Source: Lentibacter sp. XHP0401 (GTDB taxonomy: Bacteria > Pseudomonadota > Alphaproteobacteria > Rhodobacterales > Rhodobacteraceae). Taken from it: DNA of 64,000 nucleotides. The translations under genes were made by a program, and so were the position numbers. The stretch lies in contig NZ_JAOWLC010000003.1 of assembly GCF_025751535.1 (NCBI RefSeq), positions 124,001 to 188,000 on the forward strand, given 5' to 3'. Shown here one piece after another: positions 1 to 10,727 of this stretch. The notes under the pieces are model-generated. The model saw only the letters and a list, made by a program, of their open reading frames with translations, was not told the DNA's origin and did not search any database. Each line of letters opens with the position of its first letter. Positions within the stretch are counted from its first letter, which is position 1.

Positions 1-291
1 AAGGATTTTGAGACATTTGAGGGCTTTGAGGCCAAAGTCGAAACCGCCGAGATGATCGACGGCCAAAAGCGCTTTCGTGGTGTGCTTGCCGGCGTTGAAG
101 ATGACGAGGTTTTACTGACCATCGAGCAAGGAACCATTGGTCTCAAGTTTGAATGGCTTGTCGAAGCCAAACTCATCATGACTGACGAGCTGATCACAGA
201 AATGTTGAGACAGAGAAAAGCAGCCGGCGCTTTTGCAGACGGTGAAGAAGTAGATATCAAAGAATCGCCTGAGTCTGAGGAGGACGAATAA
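1..291 (+). CDS. rimP: Ribosome maturation factor RimP, C-terminal part (5' end outside window)
   Basis: The reading frame is open from the first base of the window, so this is the last 96 residues of a longer gene. It is directly followed by nusA, the usual alphaproteobacterial order rimP-nusA-ylxR-infB, and the visible part fits the SH3-like C-terminal domain of RimP, with the sequence [17 protein letters not shown] followed by an acidic tail. RimP assists maturation of the 30S ribosomal subunit. An internal ATG at 52 is not the real start, because the RimP-like sequence continues upstream of it. Identification rests on context as much as on sequence, since the N-terminal domain is missing. 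Confidence 0.85.
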   Translation, partial: KDFETFEGFEAKVETAEMIDGQKRFRGVLAGVEDDEVLLTIEQGTIGLKFEWLVEAKLIMTDELITEMLRQRKAAGAFADGEEVDIKESPESEEDE

Positions 292-1902
292 ATGGCCATT
301 ACATCAGCCAACCAGCTTGAGCTTCTGCAAACAGCCGAGGCAGTCGCCCGCGAAAAAATGATTGACCCCGTGCTTGTTATCGAAGCCATGGAGGAAAGCC
401 TCGCACGTGCCGCCAAGAGCCGTTACGGTGCGGAGATGGACATTCGTGTTACGATTGACCGTAAGACAGGCAAAGCCACATTCACCCGCGTGCGCACGGT
501 TGTCGACGAAGAAGAGCTTGAAAACTACCAAGCCGAAATGACCGTTGAGCAAGCAAAGCTTTATCTTGATGATCCAAAAGTCGGCGACACATTTGTTGAA
601 GAAGTACCTCCCGTCGAGATGGGACGTATTGCCGCCCAAAGCGCTAAACAGGTAATCTTGCAGAAGGTTCGTGAGGCCGAGCGTGAGCGCCAGTTCGAGC
701 AATTCAAAGACCGTGCAGGCACAATCATCAACGGTGTTGTGAAGCGCGAAGAATATGGCAACGTGATTGTCGATGTAGGCAGCGGTGAAGGCATCCTGCG
801 TCGCAACGAGAAAATCGGCCGTGAAAGCTATCGCCCGAATGATCGTATCCGCTGCTACATCAAAGATGTGCGCCGCGAGCAACGTGGGCCACAGATTTTC
901 CTCAGCCGTACAGCGCCCGAGTTCATGGCAGAGCTCTTTAAAATGGAAGTGCCCGAGATTTATGAAGGCATCATCGAGATCAAGGCCGTTGCCCGCGACC
1001 CGGGTTCACGCGCCAAGATCGCTGTGATCTCTTATGACAACAGCATCGATCCTGTCGGTGCCTGCGTTGGTATGCGTGGCAGCCGTGTTCAGGCTGTTGT
1101 CAACGAACTGCAAGGCGAGAAGATCGATATCATCCCGTGGAACGAGGATATTCCGACCTTCCTTGTGAACGCGCTTCAGCCCGCTGAAGTTTCGAAAGTT
1201 GTTTTCGATGAGGAAGCCGAGCGCATCGAGGTAGTTGTTCCAGATGAGCAACTCAGCCTTGCGATTGGTCGCCGTGGCCAGAACGTACGCCTTGCCTCTC
1301 AACTGACCTCGCTTGAAATCGAGATCATGACAGAAGCGGAAGAATCAGAGCGCCGTCAGAAAGAATTTGAATTGCGCACCAAGCTCTTCATGGACAAGCT
1401 CGACCTCGACGAATTCTTTGCACAACTCCTCGTTTCTGAGGGTTTCACCACGCTCGAAGAGGTTGCTTACGTTGAAAAGGACGAGCTTCTTGTAATTGAC
1501 GGTGTTGATGATGATACGGCCAGTGAGCTTCAAGCTCGCGCTCGTGACATTTTGGAAGCAGAGGCGAAGGCCGCAATGGAAAATGCCCGGGCGCTTGGCC
1601 TTGAAGACAGCCTTGCAGAATTTGGTGAAATGACGCCCCAAATGCTTGAAGCACTGGCAAAGGACGATGTGAAAACACTGGAAGACTTCGCCACCTGCGC
1701 TGACTGGGAGCTTGCTGGCGGCTGGACAACAGTTGACGGCGAGCGCATCAAAGATGACGGCATTCTTGAGCCCTTCGAAATCACTCTTGAACAAGCCCAA
1801 GACCTCGTAATGACAGCACGCGTTCAGCTTGGTTGGATTGATCCAGCCGATCTTGAGACAGGTGAAGATGAAGACGCCGCTAACGAAGATGACGCGATGT
1901 GA
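292..1902 (+). CDS. nusA: Transcription termination/antitermination factor NusA
   Basis: NusA binds RNA polymerase and nascent RNA and controls pausing, termination and antitermination. The 536-residue protein shows the expected order: an N-terminal polymerase-binding domain, an S1 domain at about residues 140-205, two KH domains ([11 protein letters not shown] near 257 and [12 protein letters not shown] near 325), and two acidic C-terminal helical repeats, the first starting near 385 with a helix-hairpin-helix-like [13 protein letters not shown]. The long C-terminal part is normal for proteobacteria. The ATG follows the rimP stop directly and has a strong GAGGAGG ribosome site 8 bases upstream, so rimP and nusA are probably cotranscribed. 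Translation of the next gene begins 12 bases after the nusA stop. Confidence 0.97.
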   Translation: MAITSANQLELLQTAEAVAREKMIDPVLVIEAMEESLARAAKSRYGAEMDIRVTIDRKTGKATFTRVRTVVDEEELENYQAEMTVEQAKLYLDDPKVGDTFVEEVPPVEMGRIAAQSAKQVILQKVREAERERQFEQFKDRAGTIINGVVKREEYGNVIVDVGSGEGILRRNEKIGRESYRPNDRIRCYIKDVRREQRGPQIFLSRTAPEFMAELFKMEVPEIYEGIIEIKAVARDPGSRAKIAVISYDNSIDPVGACVGMRGSRVQAVVNELQGEKIDIIPWNEDIPTFLVNALQPAEVSKVVFDEEAERIEVVVPDEQLSLAIGRRGQNVRLASQLTSLEIEIMTEAEESERRQKEFELRTKLFMDKLDLDEFFAQLLVSEGFTTLEEVAYVEKDELLVIDGVDDDTASELQARARDILEAEAKAAMENARALGLEDSLAEFGEMTPQMLEALAKDDVKTLEDFATCADWELAGGWTTVDGERIKDDGILEPFEITLEQAQDLVMTARVQLGWIDPADLETGEDEDAANEDDAM

Positions 1903-1914
1903 GCAAGGATAACG

Positions 1915-2535
1915 ATGACAACCGAAGCTGTGACCACAGGCAAAAATTCACAAGATGCGGTGCGCAAATGCATTGCAACTGGAGAATTGCGGCCTAAATC
2001 AGAGCTACTGAGGTTTGTCATTGGGCCTGAGCAGGTTTTGGCCTTTGATGTTGCGGGCAAGTTACCTGGCCGTGGCATTTGGGTAAGCGCAACGAAAGAT
2101 GCGCTTACCCTTACCACAAAGAAAAACCTGTTCAGCCGGTCTGCAAAGACTCAGGTTTTTCTCCCTGAAGGACTTGAACAGTGGGTAGAAACCGCGCTTG
2201 TAAAAAGGGTGGTCAGCCTTTTGGGGCTTGCCAGAAAGTCTGGCGGAGCTGTGACAGGCTCGACCAAGGTAAAGGACTGGGCCACAAGTGAACGGGCCAG
2301 TATTCTGTTTCAGGCGAGCGATGGATCGCCACGTGAAAAATCGAAGATTCGCCTTTGGGGCGACGGAAAAACATTTGAATGCCTAACGCGACAAGAGCTT
2401 GGGGCCGCCTTCGGGCGAGAATTCGCAGTTCATGCGGCCTTAGATGCTGGAGGTTTGGCCTCACGTGTTATAGAGGAAGCAACAAGACTAGAGGGCTTTC
2501 GGCCCGCCGCGCCCGATGGGCGCATGAAAGGATGA
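1915..2535 (+). CDS. ylxR: RNA-binding protein, YlxR (DUF448) fused to L7Ae-like domain
   Basis: The first about 90 residues are a YlxR/DUF448 domain, recognisable by RKCIATGELRPKSELLRF and GKLPGRGIWVS, the basic cleft that binds nucleic acid in this family. Residues from about 100 (KRVVSLLGLARKSGGAVTG) resemble the L7Ae/YlxQ ribosomal-protein fold, so two proteins that are separate in Gram-positives are joined here, as is usual in alphaproteobacteria. At 206 residues it has the normal length for the fused form. It sits between nusA and infB, with AAGGA 6 bases before the ATG. A function in transcription, translation or RNase P regulation has been proposed for YlxR in other bacteria; nothing in this sequence decides between them. 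Confidence 0.88.
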   Translation: MTTEAVTTGKNSQDAVRKCIATGELRPKSELLRFVIGPEQVLAFDVAGKLPGRGIWVSATKDALTLTTKKNLFSRSAKTQVFLPEGLEQWVETALVKRVVSLLGLARKSGGAVTGSTKVKDWATSERASILFQASDGSPREKSKIRLWGDGKTFECLTRQELGAAFGREFAVHAALDAGGLASRVIEEATRLEGFRPAAPDGRMKG

Positions 2536-2544
2536 GTATATCGA

Positions 2545-5028
2545 ATGAGCGATAGCGACGGCAAAAAGACACTTGGTCTCCGCGGCGGTCCGCGGTCCGG
2601 CAATGTAAAGCAAAGCTTTAGCCATGGCCGCACCAAGAATGTGGTGGTTGAAACGAAACGTAAACGCGTTGTCGTTCCCAAACCTAATGTTGCGGCCTCA
2701 AGCGCAGGTGCGGGCGAGAAGAAGCTGAGCACAGCTCCGAGCAATCGCCCTGGCGGGATTTCGGATGCAGAGATGGATCGGCGCCTGAAAGCTGTTCAAG
2801 CGGCCAAATCTCGTGAGGCGGAAGAAGAAGAGCAGCGCGCCGCTGAAGAAAAGCAGCGCGAAGAAGAACGCATGCGCCGCCGGCAAGAAGCCGAAGAAAA
2901 AGAGCGCGAGGAAAAAGAGCGTGAGGAACGCGCGCGCGCCAAAGCCGAAGATGACGAGCGCAAGGTGCGTGAAGCAGAAGAGAACGCCAAGCGCGCCTCT
3001 GCTGCGCCTGCGCCGGATGCTGAAACCGGTCGCTCAGCTGCCAAACCGTTGGCAGACCGTCGCAAGCAACCGGAAAAAGAGCGTGACGATCGCACAAAAA
3101 CCGCCAAAACACGCGGTGATGAAAGCCGTCGCAGTGGTAAGCTGACGCTCAACCAAGCACTTTCAGGTGGCGAAGGCGGACGGCAACGCTCCATGGCCGC
3201 AATGAAGCGCCAGCAAGAACGGGCACGCCAGAAGGCGATGGGCCAGAACGTCGAGCGCGAGAAGATCGTACGCGAAGTTAAGTTGCCCGAAGCGATTGTT
3301 GTCAGCGAGCTGGCCAACCGTATGGCCGAGCGTGTTGCAGATGTTGTGAAATCGCTCATGAACATGGGCATGATGGTTACGCAGAACCAAACGATTGATG
3401 CCGACACAGCCGAGTTGATCATTGAAGAGTTCGGTCACAAGGTTGCGCGCGTATCAGATGCTGACGTTGAAGATGTTATCAAAGAAGTGGCTGAAGATCC
3501 CGCCGATCTGAAACCGCGCCCACCTGTCATAACCATCATGGGTCACGTCGATCACGGCAAAACCTCGCTTCTCGACGCGATTCGCGATGCAAAAGTTGTT
3601 GCCGGTGAAGCGGGCGGCATTACGCAACACATTGGTGCCTACCAAGTCAAAACCGAGAGTGGAGCTCTGCTGTCGTTCCTCGATACTCCTGGCCACGCGG
3701 CTTTCACCTCAATGCGCTCACGCGGTGCGCAGGTAACAGATATTGTTGTGTTGGTTGTCGCTGCTGATGATGCAGTCATGCCGCAAACGATCGAGGCAAT
3801 CAATCACGCCAAAGCTGCAAAGGTTCCGATGATTGTTGCGATCAACAAAATCGACAAACCCGCAGCCGATCCGAACAAAGTGCGCACTGATCTGCTTCAG
3901 CATGAAGTCGTTGTCGAGAAAATGTCAGGTGAAGTTCAGGATGTGGAAGTGTCCGCCATCACAGGCCAAGGCCTTGACGAGCTGCTAGAAGCGATTGCCC
4001 TTCAGGCCGAGATTCTTGAGCTGAAAGCAAACCCCGACCGCGCTGCAGAAGGTGCAGTTATTGAGGCTCAGCTTGACGTGGGTCGCGGCCCGGTTGCCAC
4101 TGTGCTTGTACAAAAAGGCACACTGCGCCAAGGAGATATCTTCGTTGTTGGCGAGCAATACGGCAAGGTACGTGCGCTCATCAATGACAAAGGCGAGCGC
4201 GTTCAGGAAGCTGGACCGTCTGTGCCCGTCGAGGTCCTTGGCCTTAACGGTACACCCGAAGCAGGCGATGTTCTCAACGTGGTCAGCTCTGAAGCACAGG
4301 CGCGTGAAATCGCCGAGTACCGTGAAAGCGCCGCCAAAGAAAGACGCGCGGCGGCTGGTGCGGCGACAACGCTTGAGCAGCTTATGGCAAAAGCCAAAGA
4401 AGACAAGAACGTCACCGAGATGCCCGTTATCATGAAGGCTGATGTGCAAGGTTCTGCCGAAGCCATCGTTCAGGCTTTGGAAAAAATCGGCAACGACGAA
4501 GTGCGCGTACGGGTCTTGCATTCTGGCGTTGGCGCAATCACCGAAAGCGATATCGGTCTTGCAGAAGCATCAGGTGCTCCGGTATTTGGCTTTAACGTGC
4601 GAGCCAATGCACCAGCGCGCAACAGCGCCAACCAGAAGGGCGTCGAGATCCGCTACTACTCAGTGATTTACGATCTTGTGGATGATGTAAAACAAGCAGC
4701 CAGTGGCCTGCTTTCTGCAGAAATTCGCGAGAAGTTCATTGGCTACGCTGAAATCAAAGAAGTATTCAAGGTTACAGGTGTTGGTAAGGTTGCTGGCTGC
4801 CTAGTCACCGAAGGTGTCGCCCGCCGCAGCGCAGGTGTCCGCCTTTTGCGCGATAACGTTGTTATTCACGAGGGCACGCTCAAAACACTCAAGCGCTTCA
4901 AAGATGAAGTTGCAGAGGTTCAATCGGGCCAGGAATGCGGCATGGCGTTTGAAGCCTATGACGATATCCGCCCAGGCGATGTGATCGAGATTTTCGAACG
5001 CGAAGAAATTGAGCGTAATCTCGACTAG
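2545..5028 (+). CDS. infB: Translation initiation factor IF-2
   Basis: IF-2 is the GTPase that brings formyl-methionyl-tRNA to the 30S subunit and promotes subunit joining. The 827-residue protein has a basic N-terminal segment, a very charged Glu/Arg/Lys-rich coiled coil at about 75-150, an IF2_N domain near 245-300, and the G domain with GHVDHGKT at 333-340, DTPGH at 380-384 and NKID at 434-437, followed by the domain II, III and C-terminal initiator-tRNA-binding regions. It closes the rimP-nusA-ylxR-infB cluster and is followed by a strong terminator. The ribosome site in front of the ATG at 2545 is weak (AGGA about 12 bases away), but the start matches the family N-terminus. The low-complexity coiled coil generates several spurious ORFs in other frames. 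Confidence 0.97.
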   Translation: MSDSDGKKTLGLRGGPRSGNVKQSFSHGRTKNVVVETKRKRVVVPKPNVAASSAGAGEKKLSTAPSNRPGGISDAEMDRRLKAVQAAKSREAEEEEQRAAEEKQREEERMRRRQEAEEKEREEKEREERARAKAEDDERKVREAEENAKRASAAPAPDAETGRSAAKPLADRRKQPEKERDDRTKTAKTRGDESRRSGKLTLNQALSGGEGGRQRSMAAMKRQQERARQKAMGQNVEREKIVREVKLPEAIVVSELANRMAERVADVVKSLMNMGMMVTQNQTIDADTAELIIEEFGHKVARVSDADVEDVIKEVAEDPADLKPRPPVITIMGHVDHGKTSLLDAIRDAKVVAGEAGGITQHIGAYQVKTESGALLSFLDTPGHAAFTSMRSRGAQVTDIVVLVVAADDAVMPQTIEAINHAKAAKVPMIVAINKIDKPAADPNKVRTDLLQHEVVVEKMSGEVQDVEVSAITGQGLDELLEAIALQAEILELKANPDRAAEGAVIEAQLDVGRGPVATVLVQKGTLRQGDIFVVGEQYGKVRALINDKGERVQEAGPSVPVEVLGLNGTPEAGDVLNVVSSEAQAREIAEYRESAAKERRAAAGAATTLEQLMAKAKEDKNVTEMPVIMKADVQGSAEAIVQALEKIGNDEVRVRVLHSGVGAITESDIGLAEASGAPVFGFNVRANAPARNSANQKGVEIRYYSVIYDLVDDVKQAASGLLSAEIREKFIGYAEIKEVFKVTGVGKVAGCLVTEGVARRSAGVRLLRDNVVIHEGTLKTLKRFKDEVAEVQSGQECGMAFEAYDDIRPGDVIEIFEREEIERNLD

Positions 5029-5051
5029 AGAGTAGCGGCATCGAACAAGCT

Positions 5052-5084
5052 AAAAGGCTGGCAGCACAAACTGCCAGCCTTTTT
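5052..5084 (+). terminator. Rho-independent terminator after infB, bidirectional
   Basis: A 13-base perfect stem (AAAAGGCTGGCAG / CTGCCAGCCTTTT) with a 6-base loop is followed by T-rich sequence on the plus strand. Because the stem itself begins with AAAA, the reverse strand also gives a stem ending in TTTT, so it can end transcripts from both sides. It lies 24 bases after the infB stop, and the stop codon of the small minus-strand ORF at 5083-5214 touches its right edge. Confidence 0.9.
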
Positions 5085-5214
5085 ATTTTATCGATGTAAC
5101 AGGCGTGCCTGAAAACTCTGTACTGCCTGTGCGGACAAGAACGTGTCCATTGGGCAAGGCCTTCACAAACAAGCCCTGCACAAAAATACAGCTACTGACC
5201 ATAATCGTACACAT
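5083..5214 (-). CDS. Small ORF, 43 aa, unknown function
   Basis: This short minus-strand frame starts at an ATG preceded by GGGGG with a 6-base spacer, a good ribosome site. Its TAA stop lies at the edge of the bidirectional terminator shared with infB, as expected for a real monocistronic gene. The predicted peptide begins MCTIMVSSCIFVQGLF, then has a polar half with LPNGHVLVRTGSTEFSG. No domain is recognised. The short hydrophobic start (two Cys in the first nine residues) is too weak to call a signal peptide. It fills most of the otherwise empty 259-base gap between infB and mutT. Ribosome site, position and terminator support it; conservation could not be tested. Confidence 0.5.
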   Translation of the reverse strand: MCTIMVSSCIFVQGLFVKALPNGHVLVRTGSTEFSGTPVTSIK

Positions 5215-5287
5215 AGCATTCCCCCAGTGCCATTTGTAAGCAAATCAAACAGCGAAACGGAATCTAAAGCAACGCACAATTTTACTT

Positions 5288-5686
5288 TTAGAGCCAATCC
5301 CTCAAAATCGGGATAAGCGGCACATCAGCCGCTGGCATCGGATAGTCTTTTAGCTTGGCCGGTTGCACCCAAGCGAGTGTTTGACCTTCCCGTGCTGTCA
5401 AAATTCCGTTCCACTTGCGGCATACGAAAAGCGGCATGAGCAAATGAAAGTCATCGTAGCTATGTGAAGCGAAGGTAAGCGGAGCAAGACAACTATTCCA
5501 CGTTTCAATGCCAAGCTCTTCATGGAGCTCTCGCACGAGCGCATCTTCGGGTGTTTCGCCTGCTTCGATTTTACCACCGGGGAACTCCCAGAGCCCGGCC
5601 ATAGACTTGCCCTCTGGCCGCTGCGCAAGAAGTACACGGTTGTCTTTGTCCAAAAGCGCGACCGCAGAAACCAGAACAACCTTCAC
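5288..5686 (-). CDS. mutT: 8-oxo-dGTP diphosphatase, MutT-type Nudix hydrolase
   Basis: MutT hydrolyses oxidised guanine nucleotides such as 8-oxo-dGTP and so prevents transversion mutations. The 132-residue protein carries a complete Nudix box running from GKIEAGETPEDAL to RELHEELGIE, matching Gx5Ex7REUxEExGU, and the family's typical N-terminus with VALLDKDNRVLLAQRP. Length is normal for MutT. Its start codon overlaps the argJ stop by 4 bases (ATGA type), so argJ and mutT are translationally coupled and part of one minus-strand operon with the parvulin gene upstream. MutT and other small Nudix hydrolases are hard to separate by sequence; the pairing with argJ/secA in this lineage supports MutT. 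Confidence 0.88.
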   Translation of the reverse strand: MKVVLVSAVALLDKDNRVLLAQRPEGKSMAGLWEFPGGKIEAGETPEDALVRELHEELGIETWNSCLAPLTFASHSYDDFHLLMPLFVCRKWNGILTAREGQTLAWVQPAKLKDYPMPAADVPLIPILRDWL

Positions 5687-6912
5687 GAGCGATAATCCGC
5701 GTTGATTTCGATATAGCCATGGGTGAGATCACAGGTCCAAACAGTGCTGGCACCCGCGCCCAATCCAAGATCAATCTTAATCAAAATTTCCGACTTCTTC
5801 ATGAGATCGGCGGCATCTTCCTCATGATAGTCGGGATTAACCCATCCATCTCTGGCCACCAAAACATTTCCAAACCAGATAGAGAGCTTATCACGGTCTG
5901 CGTATGCACCTGACTTTCCTATCGCCATAACAATGCGGCCCCAGTTCGGATCTTCTCCAGCAATCGCGGTTTTGACGAGTGGGGAATTCGCGATGGATAG
6001 GGCGTGTGTGTGAGCTTCACTATCATCCTGTGCGCCTGATACGCGGATTTCGACAAACTTCGTTGCACCTTCACCATCTTTCACAACTTGATGTGCCAAA
6101 TCGAGCATAACTTTGTGCAGCGCAGCTTTGAACGCAGCATCGTCACGAGCAACGGAAACACCACTCTTTCCAGTCGCACATAGTAGAAGCGTGTCGGAAG
6201 TCGAGGTGTCACTATCAACCGTGATAGAATTGAAAGTCGGACCCGTAAGTTCCGAGAGCATAACCTGCAAATCAGGTTGGTTCATTGATGCATCGGTAAA
6301 GATGTAGACGAGCATTGTCGCCATATCCGGCGCAATCATACCCGAACCTTTGGCAATCCCTGCGATGCTGACAGTCTTGCCGTTTACTTCATAGCTGGCA
6401 CTCGCCCCCTTGGGGAAAGTGTCAGTCGTCATGATTGCCTTGGCGGCCTCTGCGATACTTGCCTCGGATAGCCCATCCTTTAGGCCGTCCAGAGTCCCAA
6501 TGATCTTGTCATGCGGAAGCCGCTCGCCGATGACACCAGTAGACGACGTGAACACCCGCGCTTCCGAAAGCCCGAGAGCCTTGGCCGTGGCCGCCGAAAC
6601 AGCAGCAACAGACTCGCGACCCACCGCACCTGTGAAGGCGTTTGAGTTACCCGAGTTCACCAAAATCGCCGCACCGCCTTTGGCCTCTGCACCGATCTTT
6701 TCCTGACAATCAAGCACTGCCGCCGAACGCGTCGACGAGCGCGTAAACACGCCAGCAATGTTTGTACCTTCACAAAGCGCCGCCAGCATCACATCAGTGC
6801 GTCCTGCGTATTTGACGCCTGCGGCCGCAGTGGCAAAGCTGACACCGGCAATTGCTGGCAAATCAGGGAACCGCTCGGGTGCGAGCGGGGAAACTTTGGT
6901 GATCTTGGCCAT
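5683..6912 (-). CDS. argJ: Bifunctional ornithine acetyltransferase / N-acetylglutamate synthase ArgJ
   Basis: ArgJ recycles the acetyl group from N-acetylornithine to glutamate in arginine synthesis, and bifunctional versions also make N-acetylglutamate from acetyl-CoA. The 409-residue precursor has the autocleavage motif KGSGMIAPDMATML; cleavage between Ala198 and Thr199 would free Thr199 as the N-terminal nucleophile of the beta chain. The C-terminus DLTHGYIEINADYRS is the conserved family end. The gene begins 6 bases after the parvulin gene and overlaps mutT, forming a three-gene minus-strand operon. Whether the enzyme is mono- or bifunctional cannot be read directly from sequence. Confidence 0.95.
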   Translation of the reverse strand: MAKITKVSPLAPERFPDLPAIAGVSFATAAAGVKYAGRTDVMLAALCEGTNIAGVFTRSSTRSAAVLDCQEKIGAEAKGGAAILVNSGNSNAFTGAVGRESVAAVSAATAKALGLSEARVFTSSTGVIGERLPHDKIIGTLDGLKDGLSEASIAEAAKAIMTTDTFPKGASASYEVNGKTVSIAGIAKGSGMIAPDMATMLVYIFTDASMNQPDLQVMLSELTGPTFNSITVDSDTSTSDTLLLCATGKSGVSVARDDAAFKAALHKVMLDLAHQVVKDGEGATKFVEIRVSGAQDDSEAHTHALSIANSPLVKTAIAGEDPNWGRIVMAIGKSGAYADRDKLSIWFGNVLVARDGWVNPDYHEEDAADLMKKSEILIKIDLGLGAGASTVWTCDLTHGYIEINADYRS

Positions 6913-6918
6913 GGGCCT

Positions 6919-7773
6919 TTACTCCGTAAGCAGGGTGTCTTCTTTCAGTATGGCGGGGTCAATCTCGCCCTCAGTGGCAAGTTCGATTGTACCCAGCTTT
7001 TTCAAGCGCTCGACTTCTTCTTCGATCACCGTGTTGAAAAGCGCGCTTTCGAGCTCTGCCTTCACCTCATCAAAGGCAGGCTTATCTGCAAGACGCGTCT
7101 CATTGAGTTTGATAACATGCCAGCCAAACTGGGTTTGCACAGGAGCCGATACAGCACCATCTTCCATATCTGCGACAGCTTCTTCAAAAGGGGGAACCAT
7201 CATACCTTTGCCAAACCATCCCAGATCGCCGCCATTGGGACCGGAAGGACCGGTAGAGCGCTCTTTTGCCAACTCGGTAAAGTCTGCACCGCCTGCAAGC
7301 TCTTCAACAAGCGCTTGGGCCTCTTCTTCTGTTTCAACAAGTATGTGAGCTGCCTTGAACTCTTTTTCAGGGTCTGCATCAGCGTATTTGTCGTCATAAG
7401 CGGCTTTGAGCCTTTCTTCGGTCAGCTTTTCCGCAACGATTTGTTCGATAACTGTTGAAGCAACAAGCGAACGGCGCTCGTTATCAAGGCGGCGCTGTAC
7501 AGGTGCTGGCACTTCGCCTTCGAAACGGCCAGCAAGGATTGTCTGATTGACCAGCTGATCGATGATTGCCTTATAAAGCACATCATCTGGCAACTGTAAG
7601 TATTGTTCTGGCAAACCGCTGCGCGCAGCGGCCATGTGTCCAAGGGTAATCTGAGTTCCATTAACTGTTGCAACAACAGTGTCCGAGCTGGCTGTTTGCT
7701 CTTCCGCAAGAGTGGGCAGCGGAGCGAGAGCTGTTATAAAAGCCAGCGAGATTATCTTGAAGTGTTTAGACAT
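6919..7773 (-). CDS. Periplasmic parvulin-type peptidyl-prolyl cis-trans isomerase
   Basis: This exported folding factor has a signal peptide (MSKHFKIISLAFITALAP then PTLAEE) and a rotamase domain at about residues 125-225, with AAHILVETEEEAQ, STGPSGPNGGDLGWF and FGWHVIKL, the typical parvulin (PpiC/SurA) signatures. The N-terminal part is helical and SurA-like, suggesting chaperone as well as isomerase activity in the periplasm. The frame is open further upstream to 7824, but the ATG at 7773 fits better: it begins a clean signal peptide and has AGGA 6 bases upstream. A second ATG directly before it (7776) is also possible. Divergent from secA, it leads the operon with argJ and mutT. Confidence 0.9.
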   Translation of the reverse strand: MSKHFKIISLAFITALAPLPTLAEEQTASSDTVVATVNGTQITLGHMAAARSGLPEQYLQLPDDVLYKAIIDQLVNQTILAGRFEGEVPAPVQRRLDNERRSLVASTVIEQIVAEKLTEERLKAAYDDKYADADPEKEFKAAHILVETEEEAQALVEELAGGADFTELAKERSTGPSGPNGGDLGWFGKGMMVPPFEEAVADMEDGAVSAPVQTQFGWHVIKLNETRLADKPAFDEVKAELESALFNTVIEEEVERLKKLGTIELATEGEIDPAILKEDTLLTE

Positions 7774-7811
7774 CATTTTTCCTTTGTTTCCTTTGCGTAT
7801 CGCGCTCGGCG

Positions 7812-7840
7812 TTGACACTGCCAAGGCCGACCCTTACATC
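7812..7840 (+). promoter_or_regulatory. Predicted sigma-70 promoter of secA
   Basis: TTGACA at 7812-7817, a 17-base spacer, and TACATC at 7835-7840. The -35 box is perfect, the -10 box moderate. Transcription would start about 100 bases before the secA ATG, inside the divergent gap to the parvulin gene. This is a sequence match only. Confidence 0.5.
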
Positions 7841-7947
7841 GCCATAAGGCCAAGACACGCTTCTGTTCCACGCCGTTGTAGGACGCGCAAATATCCGGAG
7901 CAAGCAAATGTCTTGCAACAAGATAAAATGATCGGATCGGACTGAAC

Positions 7948-10629
7948 ATGCTTGGACTTGGATCTATTGCCAAAAAGGTTTTTGGAACAGCAAACGACCG
8001 AAAGGTTAAGGCTGTAAAGCCTTTGGTCGACCAAATCACCGCGCTTGAACCTGAGTTCGAGAAGCTAAGCGATGATCAGCTGATCGAAAAGACAACTGAG
8101 TTTAAAAAGCGGCTCGAAAGCGGCGAAACACTGGATGCCCTTCTGCCGGAAGCTTTTGCCAACTGCCGAGAAGCGGCCAAGCGGGCTTTGGGCTTGCGCG
8201 CGTTTGATGTGCAACTCATGGGCGGCATATTTTTGCATCAAGGCAACATTGCCGAGATGAAAACAGGCGAAGGCAAAACCCTTGTGGCGACATTCCCCGC
8301 TTATCTGAATGCGCTGACAGGCAAGGGTGTCCACGTTGTCACCGTGAACGACTATCTCGCCAAACGCGATGCGGAATGGATGAGCAACGTATTTACGGCA
8401 CTGGGCATGACAACAGGGGTCATCTACCCGCAGCAACCCGAGGCGGAAAAATCCGAGGCCTATGCGGCTGATATCACCTATGCAACCAACAACGAGCTCG
8501 GCTTTGACTACCTGCGCGACAACATGAAATCAGAGCTTCGGCAAATCAACCAAAAGTATCACCACTTTGCGATTGTCGATGAGGTTGACTCAATCCTGAT
8601 TGACGAAGCTCGCACACCTCTGATTATTTCCGGTCCGGCTGAAGACCGCTCAGAGCTCTATATCGAGATCGACAAGGTGATCCCGGAGCTTATGGAAGAG
8701 CACTTCACACTTGACGAAAAAACCCGCAACGTGACTTTCTCGGATGAAGGCAACGAATTTCTGGAGCAGCTTCTGCGCCAACGCGGCATCTTGGAAGAAG
8801 AACAAAGCCTCTATGACCCCGAGAGCACAACGATCGTGCATCATGTCAACCAAGGACTGCGCGCCCACAAGCTCTTTACCAAAGACAAAGACTATATCGT
8901 GCGCAACTCTGAAGTCGTGCTGATTGATGAATTCACTGGCCGTATGATGGCGGGCCGTCGCCTCTCGGAAGGCCTGCACCAAGCCATTGAAGCCAAGGAA
9001 GGCTGCAATATTCAAGCCGAAAACGTGACACTCGCGCAGGTGACTTTCCAAAACTATTTCCGCCTATACGATAAACTTGCAGGCATGACGGGCACAGCCA
9101 CAACAGAAGCTGAGGAGTTTCTGGAAATCTACGGTCTCGGCGTTGTTGAAGTACCTACGAACAAGCCGATTGCACGTGTTGATGATGATGATGCCGTCTA
9201 TCGCACGGCACAGGAAAAATTTGCGGCCATTGTCGAGACGATCAAAGAAGCCGGCGCGAAGGGGCAGCCCATTCTGGTCGGGACGACGTCGATCGAGAAA
9301 TCCGAATTGCTCAGCGCATTACTTAAAAAAGAAGGCATCAAGCACAACGTCTTGAACGCCCGCCAGCATGAACAGGAAGCCCAGATTGTTGCCGATGCAG
9401 GTAAACTTGGCGCCGTTACCATTGCCACCAACATGGCAGGCCGTGGCACCGACATTAAGCTTGGCGGTAATGTCGAGTTTAAAATCATGGAGGCGATTGC
9501 TGCCTCACCCGACGACGACAATGAAGAAGTGCGCGCCAAGATTGAAGCAGAGCACGAGGCCTGGGAGCAAAAAGTCAAAGATGCAGGCGGCCTCTTTGTT
9601 CTGGCGACCGAGCGGCATGAAAGCCGCCGCATCGACAACCAGCTGCGTGGCCGCTCTGGCCGCCAGGGTGACCCCGGACGCTCGTCGTTCTACCTGAGCC
9701 TTGAGGATGACCTGATGCGCATCTTCGGCTCTGAGAGGCTCGATAAAGTGCTTTCGACCTTGGGTATGAAAGAAGGCGAAGCGATTGTTCACCCGTGGGT
9801 CAACAAATCACTCGAACGCGCGCAAGCCAAAGTCGAAGGCCGTAACTTTGACATCCGCAAACAGCTTCTGAAGTTTGATGATGTAATGAACGAGCAGCGC
9901 AAAGTGATTTTCAAGCAGCGCCGCGATATCATGGAAGCATCTGACCTTTCTGCCATCACCCAAGACATGCGCAATCAGGTGATTGACGATCTGATCGATC
10001 AATACATGCCGCCAAAAACGTACGCAGATCAATGGGATACAGAAGGCCTCTATGCCGCCTGTATCGAGAAGCTTGGCATAGATGTTCCTGTAATCGACTG
10101 GGCCGCCGAGGAAGGCGTTGACGATGAAGAGATCACCGAGCGACTAGAAAAAGCGTCAGACGAATTTATGGCCTCAAAGACCACACATTTCGGCCCTGAA
10201 ACAATGCGCATGATTGAAAAGCAGGTACTGCTCCAAACCATCGATAAAAAATGGCGTGAACATTTGCTAACTTTGGAACACCTCCGCTCGGTTGTGAACT
10301 TCCGTGGTTATGCCCAACGCGATCCTTTGAACGAGTATAAAAACGAAGCGTTCCAGCTTTTTGAAAGTATGCTGGATAGCCTGAGAGAAGACGTAACACA
10401 GCAACTTTCGCTCGTGCGCCCGCTCTCGGAAGAGGAACAGCAGCGAGCAATGGCAATGATTCAGGAACAGCAGGAAAGCACGCCGCAGCCTGAAAGCATT
10501 GAAGAAGCCGGTGAGCCCATTGAAGGCTTTGTGGAAGATGATCCGAGCACTTGGGGCAACCCCGGCCGCAACGAGGCGTGCCCCTGTGGATCAGGCAAAA
10601 AGTTCAAACACTGCCACGGCCGCGTCTGA
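7948..10629 (+). CDS. secA: Preprotein translocase ATPase SecA
   Basis: SecA drives unfolded proteins through the SecYEG channel with ATP. The 893-residue protein has the Walker A region MKTGEGKT at residues 104-111, the DEAD-like [15 protein letters not shown], the helicase motif [14 protein letters not shown], the [12 protein letters not shown] motif, and a C-terminal zinc-binding/SecB-binding tail [14 protein letters not shown]. All hallmark regions are present in order and the length is normal for alphaproteobacteria. It is monocistronic in appearance, with a predicted sigma-70 promoter about 100 bases upstream. The two genes after it encode exported proteins, but no functional link to SecA is visible from sequence. 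Confidence 0.98.
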   Translation: MLGLGSIAKKVFGTANDRKVKAVKPLVDQITALEPEFEKLSDDQLIEKTTEFKKRLESGETLDALLPEAFANCREAAKRALGLRAFDVQLMGGIFLHQGNIAEMKTGEGKTLVATFPAYLNALTGKGVHVVTVNDYLAKRDAEWMSNVFTALGMTTGVIYPQQPEAEKSEAYAADITYATNNELGFDYLRDNMKSELRQINQKYHHFAIVDEVDSILIDEARTPLIISGPAEDRSELYIEIDKVIPELMEEHFTLDEKTRNVTFSDEGNEFLEQLLRQRGILEEEQSLYDPESTTIVHHVNQGLRAHKLFTKDKDYIVRNSEVVLIDEFTGRMMAGRRLSEGLHQAIEAKEGCNIQAENVTLAQVTFQNYFRLYDKLAGMTGTATTEAEEFLEIYGLGVVEVPTNKPIARVDDDDAVYRTAQEKFAAIVETIKEAGAKGQPILVGTTSIEKSELLSALLKKEGIKHNVLNARQHEQEAQIVADAGKLGAVTIATNMAGRGTDIKLGGNVEFKIMEAIAASPDDDNEEVRAKIEAEHEAWEQKVKDAGGLFVLATERHESRRIDNQLRGRSGRQGDPGRSSFYLSLEDDLMRIFGSERLDKVLSTLGMKEGEAIVHPWVNKSLERAQAKVEGRNFDIRKQLLKFDDVMNEQRKVIFKQRRDIMEASDLSAITQDMRNQVIDDLIDQYMPPKTYADQWDTEGLYAACIEKLGIDVPVIDWAAEEGVDDEEITERLEKASDEFMASKTTHFGPETMRMIEKQVLLQTIDKKWREHLLTLEHLRSVVNFRGYAQRDPLNEYKNEAFQLFESMLDSLREDVTQQLSLVRPLSEEEQQRAMAMIQEQQESTPQPESIEEAGEPIEGFVEDDPSTWGNPGRNEACPCGSGKKFKHCHGRV

Positions 10630-10727
10630 GCTTTCCACACAAACGCCCGAATGACTCCGCGCTTTCGCCTTATGCCTGCCTGATTCAAAAAGCATATTGC
10701 CTCTGAACCTTTTTGGCGGAGGCAATT

